DNA of 35,707 bases from Giesbergeria sp. (GTDB lineage: Bacteria; Pseudomonadota; Gammaproteobacteria; Burkholderiales; Burkholderiaceae_C): NCBI GenBank assembly GCA_023150295.1, contig JAKLLE010000037.1, positions 1-35,707 on the forward strand, read 5' to 3'. The number at the start of each line of letters is the position of its first letter. Within the stretch, counting starts at the first letter, position 1. Both the position numbers and the translations under genes were made by a program. Positions 17,011 to 25,029 of this stretch are shown in pieces. The notes beneath the pieces were generated by a model. It had not been told where the DNA came from. It saw only the letters and a program-made list of their open reading frames with translations, and did not search any database.

Positions 17011-18141
17011 TTACACCTTGGCACGATGGCGCCGGGCCAGCACGGCCTGGGACAGGTCGTCCAGCGCGTGGAGCGAGTCGTCCCAGCCCAGGCAGGCATC
17101 GGTGATGCTCTTGCCGTATTCCAGTGCACAGGACTGATCCTTGCCCGGCGTGAACTTTTGCGCACCTGCCACCAGGTGGCTTTCGATCATGACACCGAAC
17201 ACACTGTGCGAACCGGAGGCCATCTGTGCGGCAATGTCGCGCGCCACATCGCGCTGCTTTTCGTGCTGCTTGCTGCTGTTGGCATGGCTGCAGTCCACCA
17301 TCAGCGTGGGCAGGAGCTTGGCGGCTTCCAGCTCCTTGCAGGCAGCGGCCACGCTGGCAGCGTCGTAGTTGGGGGTCTTGCCGCCGCGCAGGATGACGTG
17401 GCAGTCCTTGTTGCCCTTGGTGTTGACGATGGCCACCTGGCCGTTCTTGTGCACCGACAGGAAATGGTGGCCCCGGCTGGCCGACTGGATGGCGTCGGTG
17501 GCGATACGGATGTTGCCGTCCGTGCCGTTCTTGAAGCCGATCGGCGCCGACAGGCCCGAGGCCAGTTCGCGGTGCACCTGGCTCTCGGTGGTGCGCGCAC
17601 CGATGGCGCCCCAGGCGATCAGGTCGCCGATGTACTGGGGCGAGATTACATCGAGGAACTCGCTGCCTGCCGGCACGCCCAGGCGGTTGATCTCGATCAG
17701 CAACTGGCGTGCGATGCGCAGGCCCTCGTCGATGCGGTAGCTCTCATCCAGGTAGGGGTCATTGATGAGACCCTTCCAGCCCACCGTGGTGCGCGGCTTC
17801 TCGAAATACACACGCATCACGATCTCCAGCGTGTCCTGGTACTGCGCACGCACATCCTTCAGGCGGCGGGCGTAGTCCAGCGCGGCGGCCGGGTCGTGGA
17901 TGGAGCAGGGGCCGATCACCACCAGCAGGCGGTCGTCCTTGCCGTGCATGATCTGGTGGATGGTCTTGCGCGTCTGGGTGATCAGCTGCTCCACCGCCGT
18001 GCCACGGATGGGGAAGAAGCGGATCAAGTGTTCGGGAGGGGGGAGCACGGTGATGTCCTTGATGCGTTCGTCGTCGGTTTCACTGGTTTTCTCGACGCTT
18101 TGGTACCAGGCATCACTGGCGCTCAGGGCTTTGGGGCTCAT
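17011..18141 (-). CDS. aroG: 3-deoxy-7-phosphoheptulonate (DAHP) synthase, class I
   Basis: A 376-residue class I (AroF/G/H type) DAHP synthase. It condenses phosphoenolpyruvate and erythrose 4-phosphate, the committed step to aromatic amino acids. Conserved blocks are present: VVIGPCSIHDP, RVYFEKPRTTVGWKGLIND, GFKNGTDGN and VDCSHANSSK. It is about 25 residues longer than the E. coli enzymes, mainly at the N-terminus. Which aromatic amino acid feeds back on the enzyme cannot be read from sequence. Expression is almost certainly controlled by the leader-peptide attenuator in the 170 bp upstream, whose codons include Phe, Tyr and Trp. The symbol aroG is used for the class; an aroF or aroH name is possible. 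Confidence 0.95.
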   Translation of the reverse strand: MSPKALSASDAWYQSVEKTSETDDERIKDITVLPPPEHLIRFFPIRGTAVEQLITQTRKTIHQIMHGKDDRLLVVIGPCSIHDPAAALDYARRLKDVRAQYQDTLEIVMRVYFEKPRTTVGWKGLINDPYLDESYRIDEGLRIARQLLIEINRLGVPAGSEFLDVISPQYIGDLIAWGAIGARTTESQVHRELASGLSAPIGFKNGTDGNIRIATDAIQSASRGHHFLSVHKNGQVAIVNTKGNKDCHVILRGGKTPNYDAASVAAACKELEAAKLLPTLMVDCSHANSSKQHEKQRDVARDIAAQMASGSHSVFGVMIESHLVAGAQKFTPGKDQSCALEYGKSITDACLGWDDSLHALDDLSQAVLARRHRAKV

Positions 18142-18180
18142 GGGGTGCTTTCTGTGAGAAGTGGAAAAAGAAAAACGCTC

Positions 18181-18218
18181 AAAACAAAAAACCGCCGGGC
18201 TTTGCAGCTTCGGCGGTT
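18181..18218 (-). terminator. attenuator terminator in the aroG leader
   Basis: On the minus strand AACCGCCG (18218-18211) pairs with CGGCGGTT (18197-18190) across a 13-nt loop and runs into TTTTTTGTTTT. This is a full intrinsic terminator placed between the leader peptide and the aroG start, about 40 bp before the start codon. It would end transcription before aroG unless disrupted. Confidence 0.9.
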
Positions 18219-18254
18219 GGGTGGGAAGTGTCTGGGTGCTCGCGCGCTTGCCTC

Positions 18255-18311
18255 TCATCCGCCTGGGACCGAGAACCAAAACCAAAAGTAAAAAGCGAAA
18301 CGCGATGGCAT
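18255..18311 (-). CDS. aroG leader peptide (aromatic attenuation peptide)
   Basis: An 18-residue ORF, MPSRFAFYFWFWFSVPGG, ending in TGA. Residues 5-13 hold eight aromatic residues (five Phe, one Tyr, two Trp) interrupted by a single Ala. This is the hallmark of attenuation leader peptides such as PheL, but with codons for all three aromatic amino acids. It ends 114 bp before aroG and 37 bp before the terminator stem. No strong Shine-Dalgarno is seen, and a TACATT box sits just upstream, so the transcript may start very near the ATG. Confidence 0.88.
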   Translation of the reverse strand: MPSRFAFYFWFWFSVPGG

Positions 18312-18369
18312 AGGGGCTGAATGTAGCATATTTGCATTGCACGGCCGCATCGCGACCGCGCCTGGAATA

Positions 18370-18912
18370 TCAGCCGCGCAGCCGCTTCCACCAGGCCGCC
18401 ATGCGCATCCAGGGCGACTCGCTGGGCGGCGGCGCAGACTGGGGCGCGCCACTGAGCAGACTGGTGCCGCCCTGCTCGTACATATCGATGAGCAACACCC
18501 CCTCGCCCAGGGTGCGCCAGGACAACAGCTCCACCCGGTCGAACGCAGCGCCTTCGCGGGAACTGCGGCGCTCCAGCGCCTTGAGCCAGTCTTCGGCTGC
18601 GCGGCGCAGTTCGCGCAAGGCGTTTTGGTAGGCACCAAACTCATACAGCGCATGCCAGGCCGAGCCCAGCCCGGTGATGAAACGCTGGTGCTCACGCACC
18701 GTGCGCACCAACGCCTGTGCGTGCTGTGTGACCAGCGCCGCCTCCTGGCGCGCATGGCGCCCCTTCACGGCCTCGTCGATCACCTGGGCCAAGGTGCCCA
18801 CGCTGTCGCGCATCTGGCGCGAATCCTCGTCCGCCACGCCTTCGCGCAAAAAACGGCTGATGTCGCCAAATGTCTGGAGCGTTTGCAAGGACAAGGGGCG
18901 AGAGGCAGCCAT
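18370..18912 (-). CDS. conserved hypothetical helical protein
   Basis: A 180-residue protein that looks almost entirely alpha-helical (long runs such as QALVRTVREHQRFITGL and RRAAEDWLKALERR). It has no signal peptide, membrane helix or cysteine cluster. I do not recognise a family. Reading from the ATG at 18912 gives MAASRPLSLQTLQTFGDI; upstream sequence in frame is Pro/Gly-rich and looks non-coding. It lies upstream of aroG on the same strand. The two are separated by the attenuator region, so aroG has its own control. Confidence 0.65.
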   Translation of the reverse strand: MAASRPLSLQTLQTFGDISRFLREGVADEDSRQMRDSVGTLAQVIDEAVKGRHARQEAALVTQHAQALVRTVREHQRFITGLGSAWHALYEFGAYQNALRELRRAAEDWLKALERRSSREGAAFDRVELLSWRTLGEGVLLIDMYEQGGTSLLSGAPQSAPPPSESPWMRMAAWWKRLRG

Positions 18913-19082
18913 GGCCCGATTGTCCAACCTTCCCCCGCCATGCGCACCGGCCACCGACGCCCCCAGCCCCGAGGTGGTGCATGGCCGCAACACCTGCGGG
19001 CCCTTCCGCCCCCAAACCCCAGTAGCGGGCGCGGCCCCACCAGGGCTCCCGCGCAAGGGCCGCCCCGCCGCGCTGGGAGCGT

Positions 19083-19137
19083 CCCCCCTCCCCAATCGCG
19101 CAGCGATTGGAGAGAGGGGGGAAGGCCCGCAGGGCCT
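19083..19137. repeat. intergenic GC-rich inverted repeats past tldD
   Basis: CCAATCGC (19092-19099) and GCGATTGG (19103-19110) form an 8-bp stem that is extended outward by C-rich (19083-19091) and G-rich (19111-19121) arms. A second hairpin AGGCCC-GCA-GGGCCT lies at 19123-19137. Together they sit 20 bp beyond the tldD stop. They could terminate or protect its transcript, or be a family-specific repetitive extragenic palindrome. No further copy of this sequence was noticed in the window. Confidence 0.5.
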
Positions 19138-19157
19138 CAGGGGGGAGCCCCCTCCAC

Positions 19158-20642
19158 TTACGCCGTGCCGCCCACCGTCAGCCCATCGATGCGCAAGGTG
19201 GGCTGGCCCACGCCCACGGGCACGCTCTGGCCTTCCTTGCCGCAGGTGCCGACGCCGCTGTCCAGGCACATGTCGTTGCCGATCATGCTGACCTTCTTGA
19301 GCGATTCAGGGCCGCTGCCCACGATGGTGGCGCCCTTGACGGGATAGAGGATCTTGCCGTTCTCCACCCAATAGGCCTCGCTGGCCGAAAACACGAACTT
19401 GCCCGAAGTGATGTCCACCTGACCGCCGCCAAAGTTGGTGGCGTACAGGCCCTTGCGGATGCTGGCGATGATCTCCTTCGGGTCCTTGTCGCCTGCCAGC
19501 ATGTAGGTGTTGGTCATGCGCGGCATGGGAATGTGGGCATAACTTTCGCGGCGCCCGTTGCCCGTGGGTGCCACGTTCATCAGGCGTGCATTCATGCGGT
19601 CCTGGATGTAGCCGCGCAGAATGCCGTCTTCGATCAACACATTGCAGCCGCTGGGCTGGCCCTCGTCGTCCACGTTGAGCGAGCCACGCCGGTCGGCCAG
19701 GGTCCCGTCGTCCAGCACGGTCACGCCCTTGGCGGCCACGCGCTGGCCGATGCGCCCGCTGAAAGCGCTGGAGCCCTTGCGGTTGAAGTCGCCCTCCAGT
19801 CCATGGCCCACGGCCTCGTGCAGCAGGATGCCGGGCCAGCCGGGGCCGAGCACCACGGTCATTTCGCCCGCTGGGGCGGGGCGCGATTCCAGGTTGACGA
19901 GTGCCGTGTTCACGGCCTCGTCCACATAGCGCCCGATCTGGGCGTCATCGAAGTACGCCAGGCCGAAACGGCCGCCGCCGCCTGCAGAGCCCATTTCACG
20001 GCGTCCGCCCTGTTCGGCAATCACCGTGACCGACAGGCGCACCAGCGGGCGCACGTCGGCCGCCAGGGTGCCATCGGCACGCGCTACCAGCACCACGTCG
20101 TACTCGCTGGCCAGCCCGGCCATGACCTGCACCACGCGCGGATCGCGGGCACGGGCGCGCTGCTCCACCTTCTCCAGCAGGGCCACCTTGGCGGTGCTGT
20201 CCAGCGAGGCGATCGGATCGACCCCCGGGTACAAGCTGCGGCTCTTGGCCACCTTGCGCGCCTTGGTGGCTACGCGCGCCGAACGCCCCGCCGCCGCAAT
20301 GCTGCGTACCGTGCGTGCCGCGTCCAACAGGGAAGCCTCCGAGATGTCGTCCGAGTAGGCAAACGCGGTCTTTTCGCCGCACACCGCGCGCACGCCCACG
20401 CCTTGGTCGATGGAGAAGGAGCCGGTCTTGACGATGCCTTCCTCCAGGCTCCAGCCCTCGCTGCGGGTGGCCTGGAAGTACAGGTCGGCATCATCGACGC
20501 GGTGCGCACGGATCTCGGCCAGGGCGCGGGCCAGGTGGCTTTCATCCAGGCCGTAGGGGGCAAGCAGGCATTGGCTGGCCAATGCGATGCGGTCAATGGT
20601 GGGCGCGCTGCGTGGCGCCCCGGTCGATGGGCGAGAGGTCAT
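19158..20642 (-). CDS. tldD: metalloprotease TldD
   Basis: A 494-residue TldD. With TldE/PmbA it forms a zinc peptidase that trims peptides, including RiPP leader peptides and the CcdA antitoxin. The zinc site HEAVGHGLEGD (HExxxH type) is intact near residue 265, and the C-terminal domain carries the conserved TNTYMLAGD region. The partner gene tldE/pmbA is not in the window. It follows rodA by 41 bp on the same strand and is probably cotranscribed. Its presence has no visible link to the radical SAM operon, 13 kb away. Confidence 0.94.
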   Translation of the reverse strand: MTSRPSTGAPRSAPTIDRIALASQCLLAPYGLDESHLARALAEIRAHRVDDADLYFQATRSEGWSLEEGIVKTGSFSIDQGVGVRAVCGEKTAFAYSDDISEASLLDAARTVRSIAAAGRSARVATKARKVAKSRSLYPGVDPIASLDSTAKVALLEKVEQRARARDPRVVQVMAGLASEYDVVLVARADGTLAADVRPLVRLSVTVIAEQGGRREMGSAGGGGRFGLAYFDDAQIGRYVDEAVNTALVNLESRPAPAGEMTVVLGPGWPGILLHEAVGHGLEGDFNRKGSSAFSGRIGQRVAAKGVTVLDDGTLADRRGSLNVDDEGQPSGCNVLIEDGILRGYIQDRMNARLMNVAPTGNGRRESYAHIPMPRMTNTYMLAGDKDPKEIIASIRKGLYATNFGGGQVDITSGKFVFSASEAYWVENGKILYPVKGATIVGSGPESLKKVSMIGNDMCLDSGVGTCGKEGQSVPVGVGQPTLRIDGLTVGGTA

Positions 20643-20683
20643 GCGGCGATTTTACGGGCGCGCCCGGCTCGGGCGATCAAGCC

Positions 20684-21856
20684 TCAAGCCACCATGGGCT
20701 TGCCCGACACCGGCAGGCGCTGCGCCCGCGCGATGGACATCAGAATGCCCAGCGCCAGCCCCAACGTGACCATGGCCGTGCCGCCATAGCTGACGAAAGG
20801 CAGCGGCACCCCCACCACCGGCAGCATGCCGCTGACCATGCCCATGTTCACAAAGGCGTAGGTAAAAAAGATCATGGCCACCGCCCCGGCCATCAGACGA
20901 CCAAACAGCGTGCCTGCACCCACGGCAATAGCCAGGCCGCGCCAGACCAGCAGCAAAAAACCCACAACGAGGTAGAGGTTGCCCAGCAGGCCAAACTCCT
21001 CGGAATACGCCGCAAAGATGAAGTCCGTGGTGCGCTCGGGGATGAACTCCAGGTGGGTCTGCGTGCCCGCCATGAAGCCTTTACCAAACACACCGCCCGA
21101 ACCGATGGCGATCATGCCCTGGATGATGTGAAAGCCCTTGCCCAGCGGGTCACGCGTGGGGTCCAGCAGCGTGCAAATGCGCTGCTGCTGGTAGTCGTGC
21201 AACACGGGCCAGCGCACGCCATCGGCGCACCAGTCGTCGCCCATCACCACCAACAGCGCAATGCCGGCCAGGCCCAGCAGCACCGGGGGCAGCACCAGCT
21301 TCCAGGGCAGTCCGGCAAAAAAGATCACCGATAGCCCCGAAGCCAGCACCAGCAGGGAGGTGCCCAGGTCTGGCTGCTTCATGATCAGCCCCACGGGCAC
21401 CGCCAGCAGCAGCCCGGCCACCGCAAAGTCCAGTGGGCGCAGTTGTCCTTCGCGCCGCTGGAACCACCAGGCCAGCATCAGCGGCATGGCGATCTTGAGA
21501 ATCTCGCTGGGCTGGATAACGATGCCCACGTTGACCCAGCGCTGCGCCCCTTTCTTGGTGATGCCGAACAAGGCCACCGCCACCAGCAGCGCCACCCCGG
21601 TCAGGTACAGCGGCACGGCAAACGCCATGATGCGCTGCGGTGGCACCTGGGCCACCAGGAACAGAAGCCCCCCGGCAATCAGCATGTTGCGGCCATGGTC
21701 CACGAACCGGGTGCCATGGTCGTAGCCTGCCGAGTACATGGCCACCAAGCCGGCACCAGCCAGCATCAACACGAAAAGCACCAGCCACCCGTCGAAACCC
21801 CGGAACAGGGGCAGCACGCGTTGCAGCAAGGTTGGGTTGTCGATCGAGGTGGCCAT
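20684..21856 (-). CDS. rodA: SEDS peptidoglycan glycosyltransferase RodA (MrdB)
   Basis: A 390-residue SEDS-family membrane enzyme that polymerises lipid II during rod-shaped elongation, together with the transpeptidase PBP2. About ten membrane helices are visible. The family signature FVNMGMVSGMLPVVGVPLP and the terminal VSYGGTAMV are intact. The start MATSIDNPTLLQRVLPLF at 21856 was taken as the first ATG. It lies 36 bp downstream of the kinase-HDOD gene. No mrdA or mreBCD gene is seen here, so only the downstream part of the usual cell-shape cluster could be adjacent, or the gene stands apart. Confidence 0.94.
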   Translation of the reverse strand: MATSIDNPTLLQRVLPLFRGFDGWLVLFVLMLAGAGLVAMYSAGYDHGTRFVDHGRNMLIAGGLLFLVAQVPPQRIMAFAVPLYLTGVALLVAVALFGITKKGAQRWVNVGIVIQPSEILKIAMPLMLAWWFQRREGQLRPLDFAVAGLLLAVPVGLIMKQPDLGTSLLVLASGLSVIFFAGLPWKLVLPPVLLGLAGIALLVVMGDDWCADGVRWPVLHDYQQQRICTLLDPTRDPLGKGFHIIQGMIAIGSGGVFGKGFMAGTQTHLEFIPERTTDFIFAAYSEEFGLLGNLYLVVGFLLLVWRGLAIAVGAGTLFGRLMAGAVAMIFFTYAFVNMGMVSGMLPVVGVPLPFVSYGGTAMVTLGLALGILMSIARAQRLPVSGKPMVA

Positions 21857-21892
21857 GGCGCGATTATCGCGGCCATGGCCCGGCGCCCGGCC

Positions 21893-24313
21893 TCAGGCCC
21901 GCTGGCGGAAGGCCATGACCGCCTGGTTGCGCAGCGTGCGCAGCAGGCCCAGCACCTTGTCATCCACCAGCAGGGCGCCGGGGCGCCCCTGGTCCGCGTA
22001 GATCAGGGCAAAAGGCCGCCCCTTGAGCTGCAAGGGCAGCAACAGAAAGGTCGGCGCATTCAGCCCTTTGCGGTACCAGGAGGGCAGGCGCTCCTGCATG
22101 CGCGCCTCGGTGGCGTCGCTGATCAGGGTATCGGCCCCGCGCAGGCACACCGCAGTGAACAGATCACCCGTATCGCGCAAGGGCACGGTCAAGGCCCGCA
22201 CCGCCGCTTCGCTGCCCTCCCCCAGCCCGAAGCGCCCGGTCAGCACATCGGTGCGCGCATCGCGCAGTGCAAACACGACGCGGCGGGCGCCCAGCGCGCG
22301 GAACATGGCCTCCAGGATCGTGCACAGCACGTCGTTCAGTGCAAACCCCTCGTGCACCATGGCGTTGGTCACATCCTGGATGCCGGCCGACAGCACGTCG
22401 GCCATCTGCGCCAGCGCCTCGGGCCCACTGGCGGGGGCCTGCACGGTCAGTGGCTGGGTCGCATGGGGATGCAGTTCGTGCGGCGCCAGCTCGTCACCCT
22501 GGGCAGCGTCCACCACCGGCTGGGGAAGGCGCAACAGGCGCGCAGCAGGGCTGTCGGGCGCCACCTGCAGCTCCAGCGCCTGCGCCAGCGCCACCAGCTG
22601 CTGGCGGGCACGCACCGTGGCATCCACAAAGGCCTGCGGTTCCAGCGCCAGGGTGCGGGACCAGTCTGTCCCCAGCTTTTGCAAGCGCGCGTCCAGCAGG
22701 TTCGGCGGCGTCTGCAACAGGGTGCTGGCCACCTCGTTGGCCGCCCGGGCGAGCCAGCGCAGGCCCTCGCTGCCTTTTTCGGGGGGGCGGTGGGGTGGTG
22801 CCCCCATGGGTTTGCGGATGCAGCGTTGCAAGCTCTCAGGCAGGCCCCAGACACGCGCCACGCCAGCGCCCAGGTCTTCCAGCCCCAGGCCCAGCACCTG
22901 CACGGCAGCGGCTTCCTCGTCGGTCCCTGCCGCCACGCCGGCGCGGATCTGAGCGGCCTCCTCGGCAAAGTAGAAAGAGCACAGCATGCGCCCCAGGTTC
23001 TGGAACAGCGCACCGATGAAGGACTCCTCGGACAGCGCAGCGCCCCCCAGCTCGGCGGCGAGCGAAGCCGCCATCATGGCGCGCAGAAATTCCTCGCGCA
23101 CCTGCCCGGCATGCTGCTTGTCCTGCATGTGCTCCAACAGCACCAACCCCAGCGCCATGTTGCGCACGGCGTTGAAGCCCACCAGACTGACCGCGCGCGA
23201 GACCGTGCTCACCGAACCGTGGCTGGCATGCACGAACAGCACGCTGTTGACCAGTCGCAGCAGCTTGTGCGTCAGCGCCACGTCCTTGAGGATTTCGCGC
23301 GTGAGGTCGCTGATGCTGTCGTCCTCGGAGCTGGCCACGCGCTGGATGCGCGCCACCGAATCCGACAGCGCCGGAAAGTCGCTCTTGTGGCGCATGCGCC
23401 GCAGCAGGAAGTCGAGCGTGGCATTGCCCGCTGCGGTCGAGGCGCTCACCGGCGCAGCCCAGGCCTGCAGCGCGTCGCGGAAGTCGGCGGCCGTGGCATA
23501 GCGCTGGGCCGGATCGCGGGCCAGTGCATGCTGAAGGATGGAGCGCAGGGTGTCGTCCACCCCGCTGCCCAGGTCCTCAGGCAGCTCGATGCGGTCGTTG
23601 GCAATGCGGTACAGCGCCTGCCAGGTGTCGGTCTGGTGGATCAAGGGGCGGCCCGTCAGCAGCTCCACCAGCACCAGCGCGGCAGAGTAGATGTCCATGG
23701 CGGGCGCGGGCGGCATGCTGGCCGTGGCCTCGGGCGCCATGTAGGCCGGGGTGCCGCTGGCCAGTTGCGCATCGGGCTGGCTGGCCACAGCCGCGGCCAG
23801 GCCAAAGTCCATGACCCGCGCGTTGCGCTGGGCATCCACCATCACGTTGGAGGGCTTGAGGTCGCGGTGCACGATGCCCGCCGCATGGGCCGCCTGCAGG
23901 CCGTCGAGCACATCGGCCATCAGGGCCACGGCCTCGTGCGGCGCGCAGCGGCCCTGCTGCGCCAGGTGCTCGGCCAGCGTGCAGCCGGGCACATATTCAA
24001 AAACGATGTAGGGCTGCTGGCCCTGCACGTCGGCCTCAAACACGGGCACGATGTGCGGATGCGACAGGCGGCCCACATGGCGGGCCTCACGCAGCCATTG
24101 TTCCAGCACGCCCGCAGCGCCCTGCCCCTGCACGGGCGGCAGCAGCTTGATGGCCACCTCGCGCTGCAGGCGCGGGTCGTGCGCCAGCCACACACTGGCC
24201 TGCGCCCCCCGGCCCAGCAGGCGCCTGAGTTCAAACCGCCCTACGGCAGCGGGCTGCGCAGCGCCGCCCGTCAGCAGGCGCTTGGCGGTGGAGAGCGGGG
24301 CAAAATCAGACAT
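21893..24313 (-). CDS. Ser/Thr protein kinase - HDOD - GAF-like fusion protein
   Basis: An 806-residue cytoplasmic three-part signalling protein. Residues about 25-290 form a Hanks-type kinase with GRGAQASVW, the ATP-anchoring Lys56 in VAIKLL, the catalytic HRDLKPSNVMVD and MDFGLA. Residues about 310-500 form an HDOD domain (DFPALSDSVARIQRVAS, LLRLVNSVLF), a degenerate HD-type module used in regulatory complexes. Residues about 640-800 look like a GAF-type sensor domain (LDTILEAMF-type start, ending in VLGLLRTLRNQAVMAF). All kinase residues needed for activity appear present. No transmembrane helix is seen. The targets are unknown; the rodA gene follows by 36 bp, which hints at cell-envelope control. 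The start at 24313 gives MSDFAPLSTAKRL. Confidence 0.85.
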   Translation of the reverse strand: MSDFAPLSTAKRLLTGGAAQPAAVGRFELRRLLGRGAQASVWLAHDPRLQREVAIKLLPPVQGQGAAGVLEQWLREARHVGRLSHPHIVPVFEADVQGQQPYIVFEYVPGCTLAEHLAQQGRCAPHEAVALMADVLDGLQAAHAAGIVHRDLKPSNVMVDAQRNARVMDFGLAAAVASQPDAQLASGTPAYMAPEATASMPPAPAMDIYSAALVLVELLTGRPLIHQTDTWQALYRIANDRIELPEDLGSGVDDTLRSILQHALARDPAQRYATAADFRDALQAWAAPVSASTAAGNATLDFLLRRMRHKSDFPALSDSVARIQRVASSEDDSISDLTREILKDVALTHKLLRLVNSVLFVHASHGSVSTVSRAVSLVGFNAVRNMALGLVLLEHMQDKQHAGQVREEFLRAMMAASLAAELGGAALSEESFIGALFQNLGRMLCSFYFAEEAAQIRAGVAAGTDEEAAAVQVLGLGLEDLGAGVARVWGLPESLQRCIRKPMGAPPHRPPEKGSEGLRWLARAANEVASTLLQTPPNLLDARLQKLGTDWSRTLALEPQAFVDATVRARQQLVALAQALELQVAPDSPAARLLRLPQPVVDAAQGDELAPHELHPHATQPLTVQAPASGPEALAQMADVLSAGIQDVTNAMVHEGFALNDVLCTILEAMFRALGARRVVFALRDARTDVLTGRFGLGEGSEAAVRALTVPLRDTGDLFTAVCLRGADTLISDATEARMQERLPSWYRKGLNAPTFLLLPLQLKGRPFALIYADQGRPGALLVDDKVLGLLRTLRNQAVMAFRQRA

Positions 24314-24407
24314 CGCGGGCTTCGGTTGTAACAACCTGTTTGCGCATCTTAGGCCCGCCACCGGTTTTTGCACCAGTGTTTGCCCCCTGTCCATTGTTTG
24401 TCGCACC

Positions 24408-24992
24408 ATGGCCACAACCCATCTGCTCTATCTGCACGGTTTCCGCTCCTCGCCCCAATCCGCCAAGGCCCGGCGCATGGCGCAGCTGGTCGCCCAGCAG
24501 CACCCCGGCGTGCACTTCTGGTGCCCGCAGCTCCCCCCTTCGCCGCGCCTGGCCATGGCGCAGGTGGCCCAGGGCATCGCCCCGTGGCCGCGCGGCCAGA
24601 TGGCGGTGGTGGGTTCCTCGCTGGGCGGCTACTACGCCACCTGGGTGGCGCACCAGGCGCACTGCCCCAGCGTGCTGCTGAACCCGGCAGTGAACCCGGC
24701 CCGCGACCTGGAGCGCTACATTGGCGAACAAACCGCGTGGCACCAGCCCGAGGAGCGCTTTTTCTTCCGGCCCGAATACGTGCAGGAGCTGCGCGAACTG
24801 GATCTGCGCGGCCAGCCCCCCGCCGGAGCGGAGCTGGCCATCATCGCCCAGGGGGACGAAGTGCTGGACTGGCGCGAGATGGTGGCACGCTACCCCCAGG
24901 CCCAGCTGCGCCTGCTGGAGGGCGGAGACCATGCGCTGAGCGACTTCGAGTTGCACCTGGACGCCATTGTGGACTTCCTCGAACTGGCCTGA
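24408..24992 (+). CDS. YqiA/YcfP-type alpha/beta-hydrolase esterase
   Basis: A 194-residue small alpha/beta hydrolase. The first strand and oxyanion segment LLYLHGFRSSPQSAKA, the nucleophile elbow GSSLGGYYAT, and a late His in GGDHALSDFE form the expected triad with an Asp in between. Proteins of this type (COG3150) hydrolyse short acyl esters; the natural substrate is unknown. The ATG at 24408 starts MATTHLLYLHGF. It is divergent from the kinase gene (94 bp gap) and opens the long plus-strand run to ruvC, with the RNase gene 37 bp downstream. Confidence 0.87.
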   Translation: MATTHLLYLHGFRSSPQSAKARRMAQLVAQQHPGVHFWCPQLPPSPRLAMAQVAQGIAPWPRGQMAVVGSSLGGYYATWVAHQAHCPSVLLNPAVNPARDLERYIGEQTAWHQPEERFFFRPEYVQELRELDLRGQPPAGAELAIIAQGDEVLDWREMVARYPQAQLRLLEGGDHALSDFELHLDAIVDFLELA

Positions 24993-25029
24993 GCCATCCC
25001 TGCGGCAAGCCCATGGGACAATCGCGCCC

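Larger units (their letters stand above)
18181..18311 (-). promoter_or_regulatory. aromatic amino acid transcription attenuator of aroG
   Basis: The leader has the classical parts in order: a short peptide ORF rich in aromatic codons, a GGCGG segment over its last codons (18263-18259), and a terminator whose 5' arm contains CCGCC. GGCGG can pair with that CCGCC to form an antiterminator. If the ribosome stalls at Phe, Tyr or Trp codons, GGCGG stays free and the antiterminator forms. If translation runs to the stop, GGCGG is covered and the terminator forms. The pairing is read by eye and is short (5 bp), so the mechanism is inferred. Confidence 0.8.

Noticed and set aside
19158-20642. tldD as part of the radical SAM peptide system
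   Set aside because: TldD is a general peptidase, lies 13 kb away in a rodA transcript, and shows no link to the operon.
21443-24331. 962-codon plus-strand open frame opposite the kinase-HDOD gene and rodA
   Set aside because: Gln/His/Arg-rich translation without domains, opposite an intact kinase. Composition artefact.
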